64,000 bases of DNA from Alitta virens (GCA_932294295.1 OW028581.1:11171026-11235025), one strand, 5' to 3'. Positions 34,969 to 45,474 are shown, counted from the stretch's first letter. Notes: generated by a model from the letters alone, not told the origin. Numbers and translations: made by a program.

Positions 34969-35010
34969 TCATTAATGTACGGGAAAAACTTCAAAATTTC
35001 AGGAGACACT
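34957..35010. repeat. 54-bp direct repeat, copy at the 5' side of the Harbinger gene
   Basis: TTTATATATTTTGGTCATTA, TGTACGGGAAAAA and TTTCAGGAGACAC; partner of 33368-33423. Direct rather than inverted orientation means these are not TIRs. Confidence 0.7.
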
Positions 35011-35336
35011 TGACGTGTTGTACGGGTACGGCTTTCCCGTCGTTATATTCTAAAATTAGAGTTACCCATAGAAGCCGTCCAGTTACCCGTGGAAGCCGGC
35101 GGATTACCCGTAGAACCTGGCGAGTCACCCCTGGAATTCGTCCACTAAGTGGCCGTAACCCGGCAGGTAACCCGTGGAAGCCGGCGGGTTACCTGTAGAA
35201 CCCGCCGAGTCACCCGTAGAACCCTTTTTGGCGCCAGAATCCGTCGCCAACCCGGCCAAAAAAGCTGTTGCATAACCGTTATGTAATACTACGGGTTCAC
35301 TACGGCAAACCCGTCTAAGTGTGAAAGGGGCTTTAG
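35010..35336. repeat. GC-rich repeat element with ACCCGTAGAAGCCGGCG motif
   Basis: A ~19-bp motif (GTTACCCGTGGAAGCCGGC, variants with AGAACC) is repeated about nine times with decay. The right end GTGTGAAAGGGGCTTTAGG resembles the ends at 593-611 and 19114-19137. A matching left TIR was not found. Frames over it are repeat artefacts. Confidence 0.55.
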
Positions 35337-35880
35337 GCATGCAAATTGAAAGCTCCAAGTCAACGCACGACGTTGCGGAAAATGTCAATGTTTAGGAAAA
35401 TTACTAGGCACGAAACACGCCCAAAAGCAATACGAGGCTGTAAAAAAATATCTGCCTTAAAACTACGCCATGTAGCAAAAAAGACAGCGATGGGCGATTT
35501 TTTGCGGGAATGGCGACATCACGTTTTTCATGCAGTGAATCGGCAATTTTATCACTGAATGACTCAGTCATCGTCGATTAAACCTAATTACTCATTTCCT
35601 ATGTGAATTGGTGCTAGTTAATTGGTCCAGACAATATTTATTAAAACCTGTTGTAAAATACCACGACAAATGACAGGATTACTGCAAGGTTACATAAGAC
35701 GAACTCACAATTAAGATAAGCTCACCATAATTGCTCTCAAAACTTCCCTGTCACTGTAGTTTACCTCACTATAAGACAACATCGCCATTAGGGCCAGTAC
35801 ATTTGACAAGGGGTGGTATAAATAGGGAGATTCCATTTCGTTAGTTTTGACATTTTGACGATGTTTTGCCATACTATCAG
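35337..35880. other. No gene seen; SINE-like family B stub near 35635-35690
   Basis: AAAATACCACGACAAATGAC and AGGATTACTGC match the start of family B. A GGTATAAATAGGG TATA-like word at 35815 precedes a LINE fragment, but no start is supported. Confidence 0.35.
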
Positions 35881-35884
35881 AAAA

Positions 35885-36245
35885 CATAAAAATGAATTTA
35901 TTTGTACCTCTACCACATGACGAATTTCATAAAAGTATGGTATTCTATAGAGGTGCAAAAGCATGGAACAATTTACCAGATAATCTGAAGGAATGTCAAG
36001 ATATCTTAACATTTAAAAGACTTTTGAAATGTCATATAAATAGAATCAGAACTATCAGTTAATCTAATGTATCAAACCATATTTTATTGTTAATGTGACA
36101 GATGTGATAATTTATTTATATGACTTGCTGTCTGAAATTGCTTTTATGTATATTTTGCATTGTTCTAGTTTTAAGGGCCCAGACGCAAAACAGCCATGCT
36201 GATGTGGTTTTTTATCCTTATTAAATATAGTCAAAAGAAAAAAAA
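35885..36245 (+). pseudogene. LINE (CR1/L2-like) ORF2 C-terminus and 3' end
   Basis: The frame reads FVPLPHDEFHKSMVFYRGAK and AWNNLPDNLKECQ, then TFKRLLKCHINRIRTIS before a stop. The RGAK-x-WNNLP...F-K-x(2)-LK signature marks the extreme C-terminus of many CR1/L2/Jockey-like reverse transcriptases. About 180 bp of 3' UTR ending in an A-rich tract follows. The rest of the element is missing (5' truncation). Confidence 0.8.
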
Positions 36246-36444
36246 GTACCCTGTCGAAATATAAAATCCACCCCGAAGTCAGTAGTTCAAATCAATAAGT
36301 TAAATTAGGTTTAACAAAGACTTAATCTGTAAGGTCATTCAAGTCTGTGCAAGATAGCTAGGACAAAAATACCATAGGATACAATATTAGAAAATGTTAA
36401 CGGATTTTGCTCCTGAAATTCCTGTCTCTTCATGGCAAGGGAGG
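36246..36444. other. Spacer, nothing recognised
   Basis: AT-rich; supplies the left target-site duplication of the next SINE. Confidence 0.4.
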
Positions 36445-36633
36445 TGGGTGGGTGGTTGATTAGGGCTTTACGTCCTGTATTTCCGCACCAGTTGGGCTAA
36501 TTAGGACAGGCAGAGACCATGGCAATGAGACGAAGGATGAAACAACCATCCAACTTAGGCTCGACCAGGAATCGAACCCGGGATCCAGTGGTTGGAAGCC
36601 CAGAGCGCTACCTCTGAGCTAGGCCCCCGCCCT
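36445..36633 (-). mobile_element. tRNA-derived SINE (family A), copy 4
   Basis: Flanked by ATGGCAAGGGAGG on both sides (36432-36444 and 36634-36646), a clear target-site duplication. A- and B-boxes preserved on the minus strand; tail CAACCACCCACCCACC. Confidence 0.92.
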
Positions 36634-36789
36634 ATGGCAAGGGAGGTAACTCTGTGGGTGAAGATCTCAAACCCCAAGAGGCCAAAACGACACTATACAA
36701 TGCACACTCTAGTTATGCTGATCTATCTCACCCATAGTAAACACATCAAGTAGTACTAGGTTGAGATTAACAAGGTGCTAACCAACACA

Positions 36790-36968
36790 GGGTGGGTGGA
36801 TTAGGGCTTTACGTCCTGTATTTCTGCACCTGATGGACTAATTAGGACAAGCAGGGACCATGGCAATGTGATGAAGGATGAAACAGCCATCCAACTTAGG
36901 CCCGACCGGGAATTGAAACCAGGACCCAGTGGTTGGAAGCCATCGCTACTACTGAGCTAGGCCCCCAA
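36790..36968 (-). mobile_element. tRNA-derived SINE (family A), copy 5
   Basis: Slightly decayed: the A-box region has lost bases (GAAGCCATCGCTACTACTGAG on the plus strand) and the B-box reads GGTTTCAATTCCCGG. No certain target-site duplication. Confidence 0.85.
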
Positions 36969-37682
36969 ACCAAGGGGTCATTGACATCTCTGCTAAGAAC
37001 AAGAAAGGGAAAGTCAGATCTTAACTCTAAACCCAGCCCATTAATGGACTTAAATTATTAAGGTTGAATCAGCAAGTTCCAATATGTCCAGCCAAGTGAG
37101 GTTATTCAAATTAAGTCAAATCAACAAAGGACAGTTATTAAGTTGAGAAACAACTTAAATCATGCAATATGTCATTGAATTGTGCAGTACATAGAAATGG
37201 CTAGTAACAGACAGCAAAAAATGATCAAAGTACAGGTTAGCTCAGTCAGTTAGACGACTGCTTAAAATACTTTTGTGGGAATCTTGATTGCGTTTTAACA
37301 AACTAAATAGGTAGCAGGTCGTTTTGGCCTGCCAGCTGAGTCAGTTCGGCTTTTCAGCTGAGTCCATTCAGCTTCCTATTTATTTGTATAGGGGCCGAAT
37401 CGACCACAAAAACGAGACGGTTTCGGCACCCGTAATTGAGACGTTTCGACCTCCTGATTTAAGTGAAGGAATCGATTTTTAATGTATAATGAAATAATAT
37501 CCAATTGCTATTGTTTAAGTGCACTTTGATGCACTGGATAAAGGAATAAAGAAAGAATTGAATGCAATTGGAAATGTTTTGTGATATTACTTGAAAGAAT
37601 GAGATGATGCAAGTGTAAAAATGAAAACATATATTAAAAACGAATAAAACCCACATTTATGTTTGTTTTAATATATATTTCA
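36969..37682. other. No gene seen; probable intron end
   Basis: The last 25 bases (GTTTGTTTTAATATATATTTCAG) are a good splice acceptor leading into the MULE exon. Confidence 0.4.
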
Positions 37683-38446
37683 GGAAAGGGAATTGTTCAA
37701 GGCAAGTCCCCCTGTTTGTACTTATGTCGACCAGACAACACTCAGACTATGAACATGTTTATCGAAAGCTGCTAGAAATTCTGCCAGCTGCCCTACAGGT
37801 TACTTCATTGGTCTTGGATTTCGAGGCAGCCATGTGGGCCTCGGCAAGGTCTTTGTTCCCTGACATCAGACTACATGGATGTCATTTCCACTGGACACAG
37901 GCCTTGTGGAGGAAAATTCAGTAACTTGGACTGTCCGTGTCTTACAAAAATGATGAGGCTACCAACAAGTTCTGCAAGAAACCAATGGCTCTACCGTTTC
38001 TTCCAAAAGAACATATCCGTGACGTGTTCCATGTATTCGAACAGTCTGCTGGCAATTCACATGCTTTGTTCACAGACTTATGCCGATATGTGCAGAGCAC
38101 CTGGATTGACAGCAGAGTTTGGCCACCCTTAACCTGGTCGGTTTTCGCCCGAAGCATATGGATGAATAATCACTGCGAGGGCTGGCACCGCCGGTTGAAT
38201 CATCGTGCACAGAATAATTCCCTAAGATTTTATATGCTCATCCATCTACTTGAGAAGGAGTCAAAATTCGTCGGGATACAAACCAAACTTGTTGCCAAAG
38301 AAAAGTATTCAGGTATCAGCGTGCCAAGTATAGCCGACTTCAAGACAACATCTATGAGTACTGGGATGCTTACATCCAGCAAGGACATGATGGCCATGGA
38401 ATTGCTTAAAGAAATCTCTAAATTCCATAGTCCTGTCATGGATTAG
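37683..38446 (+). pseudogene. MULE transposase-like exon with one in-frame stop
   Basis: After the acceptor CAG at 37680-37682 the frame runs GNCSRQVPLFVLMSTRQHSD, then LVLDFEAAMWASARSLFPD, GCHFHWTQALWRKIQ, a TAA at 37922-37924, and continues in the same frame: LGLSVSYKNDEATN, MALPFLPKEHIRDVF, WIDSRVWPPLTWSVFAR, NNHCEGWHRRLNHRA, to a stop at 38446. PLF-x-LMS, DFE-x-A and C-x-FHW-x-QAL are hallmarks of MULE-type DDE transposases, and the NN-x-EGWH block lies C-terminal of the DDE core in metazoan members. DFE is the second catalytic aspartate; the first lies in missing upstream exons. Frame intact but for the TAA, so recently dead, or a multi-exon gene with a nonsense allele. Confidence 0.82.
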
Positions 38447-38854
38447 ACACTACTAACAATGTGAATCAATTTTAATATTTATTTATTTATTTACAGTTGT
38501 AAATAAATAAAACATTGAGGGAATGCAAGTCAGCTCAACTTACTCAAATTAAATCATCCTTGTAATCATAATACAAATTAAGTTGAACTTATAATAAAAG
38601 GCCTTATTAATTCAACCTGACCGGGCTTAGGTTGTTGTGGATGATATTCATAGTCTACCTTTGCGAAAAGGTCCTTCATTGAGTCAGCCATATAAAATCT
38701 GCTGAGATCAGATAGTTTGGTATATTCATTAAAATGTGTTCTCTGAAAAGGTCAAGTATGGGCTAAGGCTCTCCTTGTAGGGAGGAAAGTATAGACATTA
38801 ATGACCTGATCCAGTTAAAAAGTCAAAGACACTATGCTTACATACCATATTTGT
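38447..38854. other. No gene seen
   Basis: Short TTTATTTATTTA tract at 38480; otherwise featureless. Confidence 0.4.
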
Positions 38855-39031
38855 GGGTGGGTGGGTGATTAGGGCTTTACATCCTTTATTTATGCACCAG
38901 TTGGGCTAATTAGGACCATGGCAATGAGATGAAGGATGAAACATCCATTCAACTTAGGCTCGACTGGGAATCGAACCCGGGACCCAGTGGTTCGAAGCCC
39001 AGAGCGCTACCTCTGAGCTAGGCCCACGCCC
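38855..39031 (-). mobile_element. tRNA-derived SINE (family A), copy 6
   Basis: Perfect 14-bp target-site duplication CATACCATATTTGT (38841-38854 and 39032-39045). Has a ~15-bp internal deletion around GACAGGCAGA. Confidence 0.93.
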
Positions 39032-39591
39032 CATACCATATTTGTAATAATGATAGTTGTTATAATCAGCTTTTCATCAATATGTGACAAAGATTTTGGT
39101 TAAATCAACCAAGATATCGGTTGAGCATACAACTGTATTTGGGTAATATAATATAACCAATTTTGATGATTCAATCTATCAATCAGATTTTTAAGAGCAT
39201 GCTTGCTTTAAATATAAAACCTTGGTTAATCACAGATTGATAAAATCTGGTGTCAGAGTGGTGTGTACAAAATGATACAATTATAATTGGTATTCAGATG
39301 TGTCCTGTAATTAGGGCAAACGAGACGCAGGTGCAATATGTCACAAAGGTTAGAAATTGGACATGTTTAGTAATGGCCTTATTACGGAAATCTTTAGAGA
39401 CCTAATAACTACTGCAGAATGACGCCATCATACATTCACAATGAATTGGACTGTTCACAACCACGAAACCTTGCCCGTTGTTGGAAAATCTTGCTATTTT
39501 GAAAGTTTATTTGTCCATTGTAATATTTAATCACAGGCGATTCCAGAGCTGGGCATTGCTATGTTAAGACAGATTAAGAATGAAGTAGGGT
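39032..39591. other. No gene seen
   Basis: AT-rich, no motif recognised. Confidence 0.4.
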
Positions 39592-39599
39592 TTGAACAG

Positions 39600-40871
39600 T
39601 AGGGTGGTCTAAAAAATTAAAGTTGTTATTTTTGCTGCTCCACAAGGCTGCCCCTGTTCCTAATGACCAACCAAACTTCCATATCCCTCAAAATTTATAA
39701 AAATTGAAGAATATTTAGGGGTTGCACCCAAAATGCACTTTTATACTTGTCATAATGGAAATGTAATGGGAATAATATAAGCTGGTCAACGTCCGTACTT
39801 TTGTAACATTTAATTCTAATCACTCCTGCTTGCCATACATGTTATTTCAGTAGCCTGTGGAATTGCAGTATTTGTTTGCAATAGTTTTCTTTCGGTGCCA
39901 TGGTACGTTAACTATTCATGCCCTTTTTGTGGCATCATTGATGGTGAGTGCTGACAAATACACAGTGTTCTGTGTGTTTGTGTGTGATTAGGGCTTTATG
40001 TCCTGTATTTCTGCACCCATTGGGCTAATCAGGACAGGCAGAGACCATGGCAATGAGACGAAGGATGAAACAGCCATCCCAACTTAGGCTCAACTGGGAA
40101 TTGAACCCGGGACCCAGCGGTTGGAAGCCCAGAGCACTACCTCTGAGCTAGGCCCCTGCCCTCACACAGTTTTCTGATAATTTCGAGGACGTGTGAAGTA
40201 ATAGACAGCGTAACAACGGCCATCTGAATGTTGCGAGAGCTTTGTGTCGACTGAGATGGTGTCAAGACAAAGAATTAGAGACATACAAATGTTAGCCTAA
40301 TTTGGACATAGACAAAATAATGAATAAGAGTTGGTTGGATAAAGATTTTACAGATTGCCAAAATATTCTTTTTAAATAACTTTTTTACTGTTTGATCTGG
40401 ATATGATTCTACAGAAACTGTAGATTAATGCATTGGTGTAGCTTTCTCCAGAAAACTAAGAAGAGGGAACTGAGAAATAAACTAATATATTGGAAGAAGC
40501 AGTAGCACTGCATCTGCATCATACCCACAAAAATAATATATTAATGACTTGCCAATAACATACAATGCAGACTCAGGGGAATCAAACGCAATTGTGCGGA
40601 AGCTCTGAGAGTCCATTTTAAAGATATATTACTTGGTGACTGATGATCTCTTATCAGTATGAATACTTTGTAAATTGATCTGTCATTAATGGCACTCCCT
40701 GAATAAGCTCTAAAGAAAATTTCAGTATTGTGCGTAAATTCTATCAAAGTGTGCAACAGCCTTTTTATCCAAATGACCCAAATTTAGGTATATATTCGTT
40801 ATATGAAAAAAGGAAAAGGGGCAACCTTGTGGAGCTACATTTATATTTTCCCATATACTTCGGACCACCTA
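39600..40871. mobile_element. hAT-like non-autonomous DNA transposon with nested SINE
   Basis: The left end TAGGGTGGTCTAAAAAATTA and inner block GCTCCACAAGGCTGCCCCTG are matched in reverse complement at the right end (TAGGTGGTCCGAAGTATAT; AGCTCCACAAGGTTGCCCCT), giving ~60-bp imperfect TIRs. TTGAACAG flanks both ends (39592-39599 and 40872-40879), an 8-bp target-site duplication as made by hAT (and P) elements. Length 1272 bp including the SINE at 39973-40163. No transposase frame is recognised. A second, diverged copy of its left part starts at 48610. Confidence 0.8.
39973..40163 (-). mobile_element. tRNA-derived SINE (family A), copy 7
   Basis: Inserted in the hAT-like element. Target-site duplication ACACAGTGTTCTG (left) and ACACAGTTTTCTG (right). 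So it is younger than the hAT-like insertion. Confidence 0.92.
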
Positions 40872-41092
40872 TTGAACAGCCACTACTTTAGAAGTCAACC
40901 ATGCTAACCGTTTGGCTACTAGGGGGTAAAGGGGTAGTTGAAGTTAACAAAGGTTGAACCTACAAGGTAGAATTAACTGACTATGGTATGTATATATAAC
41001 TGTGGTTAGGTCGTGTACAGGAGAATACTAGGTGTAGAAAGAGAACATCATAAGTCGACCCTTCGAATGATGGAGTTTTATACAAGCAGCTG

Positions 41093-41534
41093 TGTGTGTG
41101 TGTTATTGTTTAATGCCTAATCAGCACCTGAGTGGGCTATGTAGAGGCTCTCTAGGTTAAGATTGATTATCTATATTTGGTAGTAGAAACCAGAAGCATG
41201 TAAAAAATCAATAATTGTCTGTGTTGGATATCTGGTAAAGAGATGTTGTAAGGTAGTAGCTTGAAACAAAGGTCTTCTAATGCGTTGTAAGCGGGTGCAA
41301 TCTAATAAAATATGTTTGATTGTTAGGGGGCACCGACAACTCTGGCATACCGGTGCCGGTTCATTGACTAAAAGGTGTAAATGTGTAAGTCTTGAATGTC
41401 CTATGAGGCATCTTTGATATATGCCTTGATCTTTGCAAGTATTGAACCTACTAGGTATTTTATTTTAAATGCAAGGTAAGATTGAATGCAACTCGTTGTA
41501 ATTAAATTCATTCCATTGTCTTTGCCAGCAAGAC
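41093..41534 (-). pseudogene. I/Jockey-like LINE 3' end, 5'-truncated, ~440 bp
   Basis: On the minus strand the end of ORF2 is read: GHSRLTHLHLLVNEPAPVC, QSCRCPLTIKHILLDC, RRPLFQATTLQHLFTRYPTQ and IIDFLHASGFYYQI, then a stop. The C-x2-C-x(5)-KH-x(4)-C knuckle is typical of I/Jockey-group LINEs. Farther 5' (41460-41534), frames resemble the linker after an RNase H domain. The 3' tail is AACAATAACACACACAC. Target-site duplication ATACAAGCAGCTG on both sides (41080-41092 and 41537-41549). Confidence 0.82.
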
Positions 41535-41549
41535 ATATACAAGCAGCTG

Positions 41550-42170
41550 AATGATCATGAACAACAGTATTCACATTTAACTTCAGAAGAACAGATTTAC
41601 TCATCAGATCAAATATGCCATTGGAACACAAGCCTAGCACATGGGTGTAATTTCATAGACATAGCGAACTAATTATATTAAATAATTAGTTAAAAATTAT
41701 ATTAAATAATTAGTTTAAAATGTTGGATAATTAGTCCAAAATTATTGCATGAAACATCCTGAAACATTTTTTCTTCTGAAATGCCACATTATATTTGATT
41801 TCATGACGTCATGACACTTAACAGAATCCAAACAGATGTTTAAGCTGGAGATACGGAAAGAAAAATCTTCACATTGTTGGCAAAACCACTGAATAATACT
41901 ATTAAGTAAAATATATCAGCTTTGTGTATTGCTTAAACTATTTATTTCCTAAGTTAAACTACAACTAAATTTTTCCAATGGGAGTTTTCAACTTAAATTG
42001 ACCAAAAAGGCAGTAAAAGCAACTGACATTTTAGAAAATCTGATGGTGCCTAAAATGACTCTCTCCCACAGATGTTTATTCGTTTTATCTCACATTTTAG
42101 TTACCTTCAGTCAAGATCATGAATGCTTTTAATGACTGTAATAAATTTTATATTATTTCATGTTTATTGT
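41550..42170. other. No gene seen
   Basis: A direct repeat ATTATATTAAATAATTAGTT occurs near 41668-41715. No coding motif. Confidence 0.4.
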
Positions 42171-42353
42171 GGGTGGATTAGGGCTTTATAATGTCCTGTA
42201 TTTCTGCATCTGTTGGGATAATTAAGGCAGGCAGAGACCATGGCAAAGAGGTGACCAATGAAACAGCCATCTAACTTAGGCTAGACCGGGTATCAAACCC
42301 GGGACCTAGTGGTTGGAAGCCCAGTGCCCTACCACTGAGCTAGGCTCCCACCC
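42171..42353 (-). mobile_element. tRNA-derived SINE (family A), copy 8
   Basis: More diverged than the others (TAGACCGGGTATCAAACCCG, ACCACTGAGCTAGGC). No target-site duplication recognised, consistent with greater age. Confidence 0.85.
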
Positions 42354-42962
42354 AACAATTTAACTATGGTTGACTAACTTAACCAGGTAACATTTTATGG
42401 GTAAAGTCATTGTAGGTACTGACAAAAGTGCTCACAGTGTAATCAGATCTCAAGTTTATGCAATGAATTTCTATAACAATGAAATATTCAAACATTTTTA
42501 ATGCTGTAAGCTACAATGGCAAATATTGTAAACTCACTGCCATAGACAGCCACTGGCATTAATATTTGATTCCACACTGCAGCGGGTTTGAATAACAAAA
42601 GCATCACGTCATTATTGCCAAATTTCAAATCAAATATCTTGTTAGAACCAGAGAACCACGGCTGTGTAATGTAATTGATAATATTGTGTAATATAATTGA
42701 TAATATTACTTCGTAAACCCGACATCAACAAACTGGGAGTTATGCGAAATCTGCTCATTTTGTTTATGAAACATTTCTTCATTAATGTACTTTTAAATTT
42801 ACCTCAGTTGCTGATAGAGAAGCTGTTGCACACAAAGCAGGAGCCACAGGAAATTAGCTCAACCAAGGATTAACAGAAAATGAGGCCAACTTATAGCACC
42901 ATTATTCCCTCCATACTTATAACGAAAGAATGATTACCAAATTAAGCTTTTATCAAATATTA
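42354..42962. other. No gene seen
   Basis: A short direct repeat GTAATATAATTGATAATATT near 42665-42710; otherwise featureless. Confidence 0.4.
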
Positions 42963-43964
42963 TTTCAAGGAATATACTATATTCTATAGTATTGTTACAA
43001 ATGGATATTTCCAAGAAATATACTTTGTTACAAAATGGATATTTCCCAAGGAATATACTATATTCTATAGTATTGTTACAAATGGATATTTCCAAGGAAT
43101 ATACTATATTCTATAGTATTGTTACAAATGGATATTTCCAAGGAATATACTATATTCTATAGTAGTATTACAAATGGATATTTCCAAGGAATATAATATA
43201 TTCTATAATATTGTTACAAATGGATATTTCCAAGAAATATACTTTGTTACAAAATGGATATTTCCCAAGGAATATACTATATTCTATAGTATTGTTACAA
43301 ATGGATATTTCCAAGGAATATACTATATTCTATAGTATTGTTACAAATGGATATTTCCAAGGAATATACTATATTCTATAGTGTTGTTATAAATGGATAT
43401 TTCCAAGGAATATAATATATTCTATAGTGTTGTTACAAATGGATATTTCCAAGGAATATACTATATTCTATAGTGTTGTTACAAAATGGATATTTCCAAG
43501 GAATATACTATATTCTATAGTATTGTTACAAATGGATATTTCCAAGGAATATATTATATTCTATAGTATTGTTACAAATGGATATTTCCAAGGAATATAC
43601 TATATTCTATAGTGTTTTTACAAATGGATATTTCCAAGGAATATACTATATTCTATAGTATTGTTACAAATGGATATTTCCAAGGAATATATTATATTCT
43701 ATAGTATTGTTACAAATGGATATTTCCAAGGAACATACTATATTCTATAGTATTGTTACAAATGGATATTTCCAAGGAATATATTATATTCTATAGTATT
43801 GTTACAAATGGATATTTCCAAGGAATATACTATATTCTATATTATTGTTACAAAATGGATATTTCCCAAGGAATACACTATATTCTATAGTATTTTTACA
43901 AATGGATATTTCCTAGGAATATACTATATTCTATACTATTTTAACAAAATGGATATTTCCCAAG
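42963..43964. repeat. 46-bp satellite, about 22 units
   Basis: Unit TTGTTACAAATGGATATTTC CAAGGAATATACTATATTCT ATAGTA, period 46. Some units have CAAAATGG and TTTCCCAAGG (47-48 bp). A shortened junction (CAAGAAATATACTTTGTTAC) occurs at ~43014 and ~43233, 219 bp apart, showing that a multi-unit block was copied. Each unit holds the palindromic ATACTATATTCTATAGTAT. Frames are artefacts. Confidence 0.95.
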
Positions 43965-44066
43965 TAAAAAAGACACAGATAATGTTCATTTCTCAAACAA
44001 TATGAAATTGAAATTACTTGTGTCAAACAGGTTAATAAACGAAACATAGATAGATAGATAGATAGA

Positions 44067-44067
<1 letters not shown>

Positions 44068-44097
<30 letters not shown>

Positions 44098-44267
44098 GAT
44101 TTTGGCTTTATATCCTGTACCGGATGGGCTAATTAGGACAGGCAGGGACCATGGCAATGAGACGAAGAATGAAACAGCTGCCATCCAACTTAGGCTTGAT
44201 CGGGAATCGAACCCGGGACCCAGCGGTTGGAAGCCCAGAGTGCTACCTCTGAGCTATGCCCCTGCCC
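44068..44267 (-). mobile_element. tRNA-derived SINE (family A), copy 9, in a GATA microsatellite
   Basis: ATAGATAGATAGATAGATG flanks it on both sides, so it inserted in (GATA)n, or the SINE and microsatellite were joined by target-site duplication. It has a deletion (CCTGTACCGGATGGGC lacks the TTTCTGCA block) and a long CA tail. Confidence 0.88.
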
Positions 44268-44475
44268 ATAGATAGATAGATAGATAGATGTGGGAAGTGC
44301 AGCCCTCTAAGGCAAGTTCTTGCTATAATTGAGGGTTGATTATTGAGGTGAGAGAGAGGAGTCCACCCATGTTACATATATACCCCATGGGTGGGATCTT
44401 AAACTTGCCTCAACATAGACACTAAGTGCAAGGGATCGCCAATTTAACGACATCAAGCTGCGATGATGCTCACCA
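44268..44475 (-). mobile_element. SINE-like repeat (family B), reverse orientation
   Basis: AGTGCAGCCCTCTAAGGCAA, GGAGTCCACCCATGTTACAT and CCCATGGGTGGGATCTTAAA mirror the 3' half at 7120-7330. Its (GATA)n tail is the microsatellite that received SINE copy 9. Confidence 0.65.
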
Positions 44476-44529
44476 GCAGAATATAAAGCATTTGAAAAGC
44501 GAAAACTATTAACACATATAAATAATTGA

Positions 44530-44725
44530 GAAGATTTATATTAACTGTGATTATACATTAATTTGTAAAGTGTAAGTGATATTCAAAAGCAATGTTTGCA
44601 TGTATATTGATAGCTTATTGTCATCAGTAGAATTGTCATGTTTTTGTTTTGTTGCTGTCATATGCCCCCTCTGGGCTGGGTACAATCAGCACACTTCATC
44701 AATAAAATAATCAATCAAAATATTA
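44530..44725 (+). mobile_element. LINE 3' UTR/tail fragment
   Basis: TTGTCATCAGTAGAATTGTC, TGCCCCCTCTGGGCTGGGTA and CAATAAAATAATCAATCAA look like the 3' end of a LINE; the GGGCTGGGT word is shared with 28120-28140. No coding part remains. Confidence 0.45.
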
Positions 44726-45169
44726 CATATTTCTATTGTGACCCTTTAAATGATTGACTAACTGTAACATTGCACGGCCGTTGGGTCATCATTAATTTGC
44801 TTGTAAAAATTAGTTAGCCCAATGTGCTACTATGCATTTATTTGGTTTTATAATTTGTTTTGTTTATGTTATAAACAAGTAAGCCCAATGCGCTACTATG
44901 CATTTATTTGGTGTGCGGACACATTTTATAATGATTTGATCCTCACAATTTAGTGAGTGAGCGATATTAAGTTTAATGACATGTTGACTGTTAACTAGTA
45001 AGGTCATTCATCTCTGTGCTAAGTAAGGGACAGCTAGACAGGCAATACTTGAGTGTGCATTGCGCAGAGCCCCGTGTTGGCCACTGGAGTTTGAGGTTTT
45101 CACCCACAGTGTTCCACCCGGCAAATTGCTAATGTAACAGCAAAAAGTATACAGCTACCCTAATTTTTT
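44726..45169. other. No gene seen; short internal duplication
   Basis: AGCCCAATGTGCTACTATGC and ATTTATTTGGT occur twice (about 44817 and 44882). No protein-like frame. Confidence 0.4.
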
Positions 45170-45204
45170 CGATTCCCGGTCGAGCCTAAGTTGGATGGCT
45201 GTTT
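45170..45204 (+). mobile_element. tRNA-derived SINE (family A), inverted 35-bp fragment
   Basis: CGATTCCCGGTCGAGCCTAA then GTTGGATGGCTGTTT, the B-box and head-body joint of family A, in the orientation opposite to all other copies. Confidence 0.7.
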
Positions 45205-45285
45205 GCTAGGTGGGTCAGTGTCAGACCATTGTTACCTAAAACTACCTGACTTTGGTCCAACGTTAAAAAAATGTAGCATGTTACC

Positions 45286-45400
45286 TGTGTGTGTGTGATT
45301 AGGGCTTTACGTCCTGTATTTCTGCACCTGTTCAGCTAATTAGGACAGACAGAGACCATGGCAATGAGACGAAGGAGGAAACAGCCATCCAACTTAGGCT
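45286..45400 (-). mobile_element. tRNA-derived SINE (family A), copy 10, head missing
   Basis: The body and (CA)n tail are intact, but the element stops at AACTTAGGCT, leaving out the whole tRNA-like part: 5' truncation as expected for LINE-mediated retroposition. Confidence 0.85.
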
Positions 45401-45474
45401 ACAACATTATCATGCCTCGAATATTAAATTCATTCTGATCATGAAGTTTATTGCTTAAATTCAATCAGTCAAAT

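Noticed and set aside
42963..43964. CRISPR-like array of regularly spaced repeats
   Set aside because: Units are contiguous with no unique spacers, and the genome is eukaryotic; a satellite.
43427..44005. Repeated GYFQGIYYIL-type peptides
   Set aside because: Translation of the 46-bp satellite; period not a multiple of three, so frames break at every few units.
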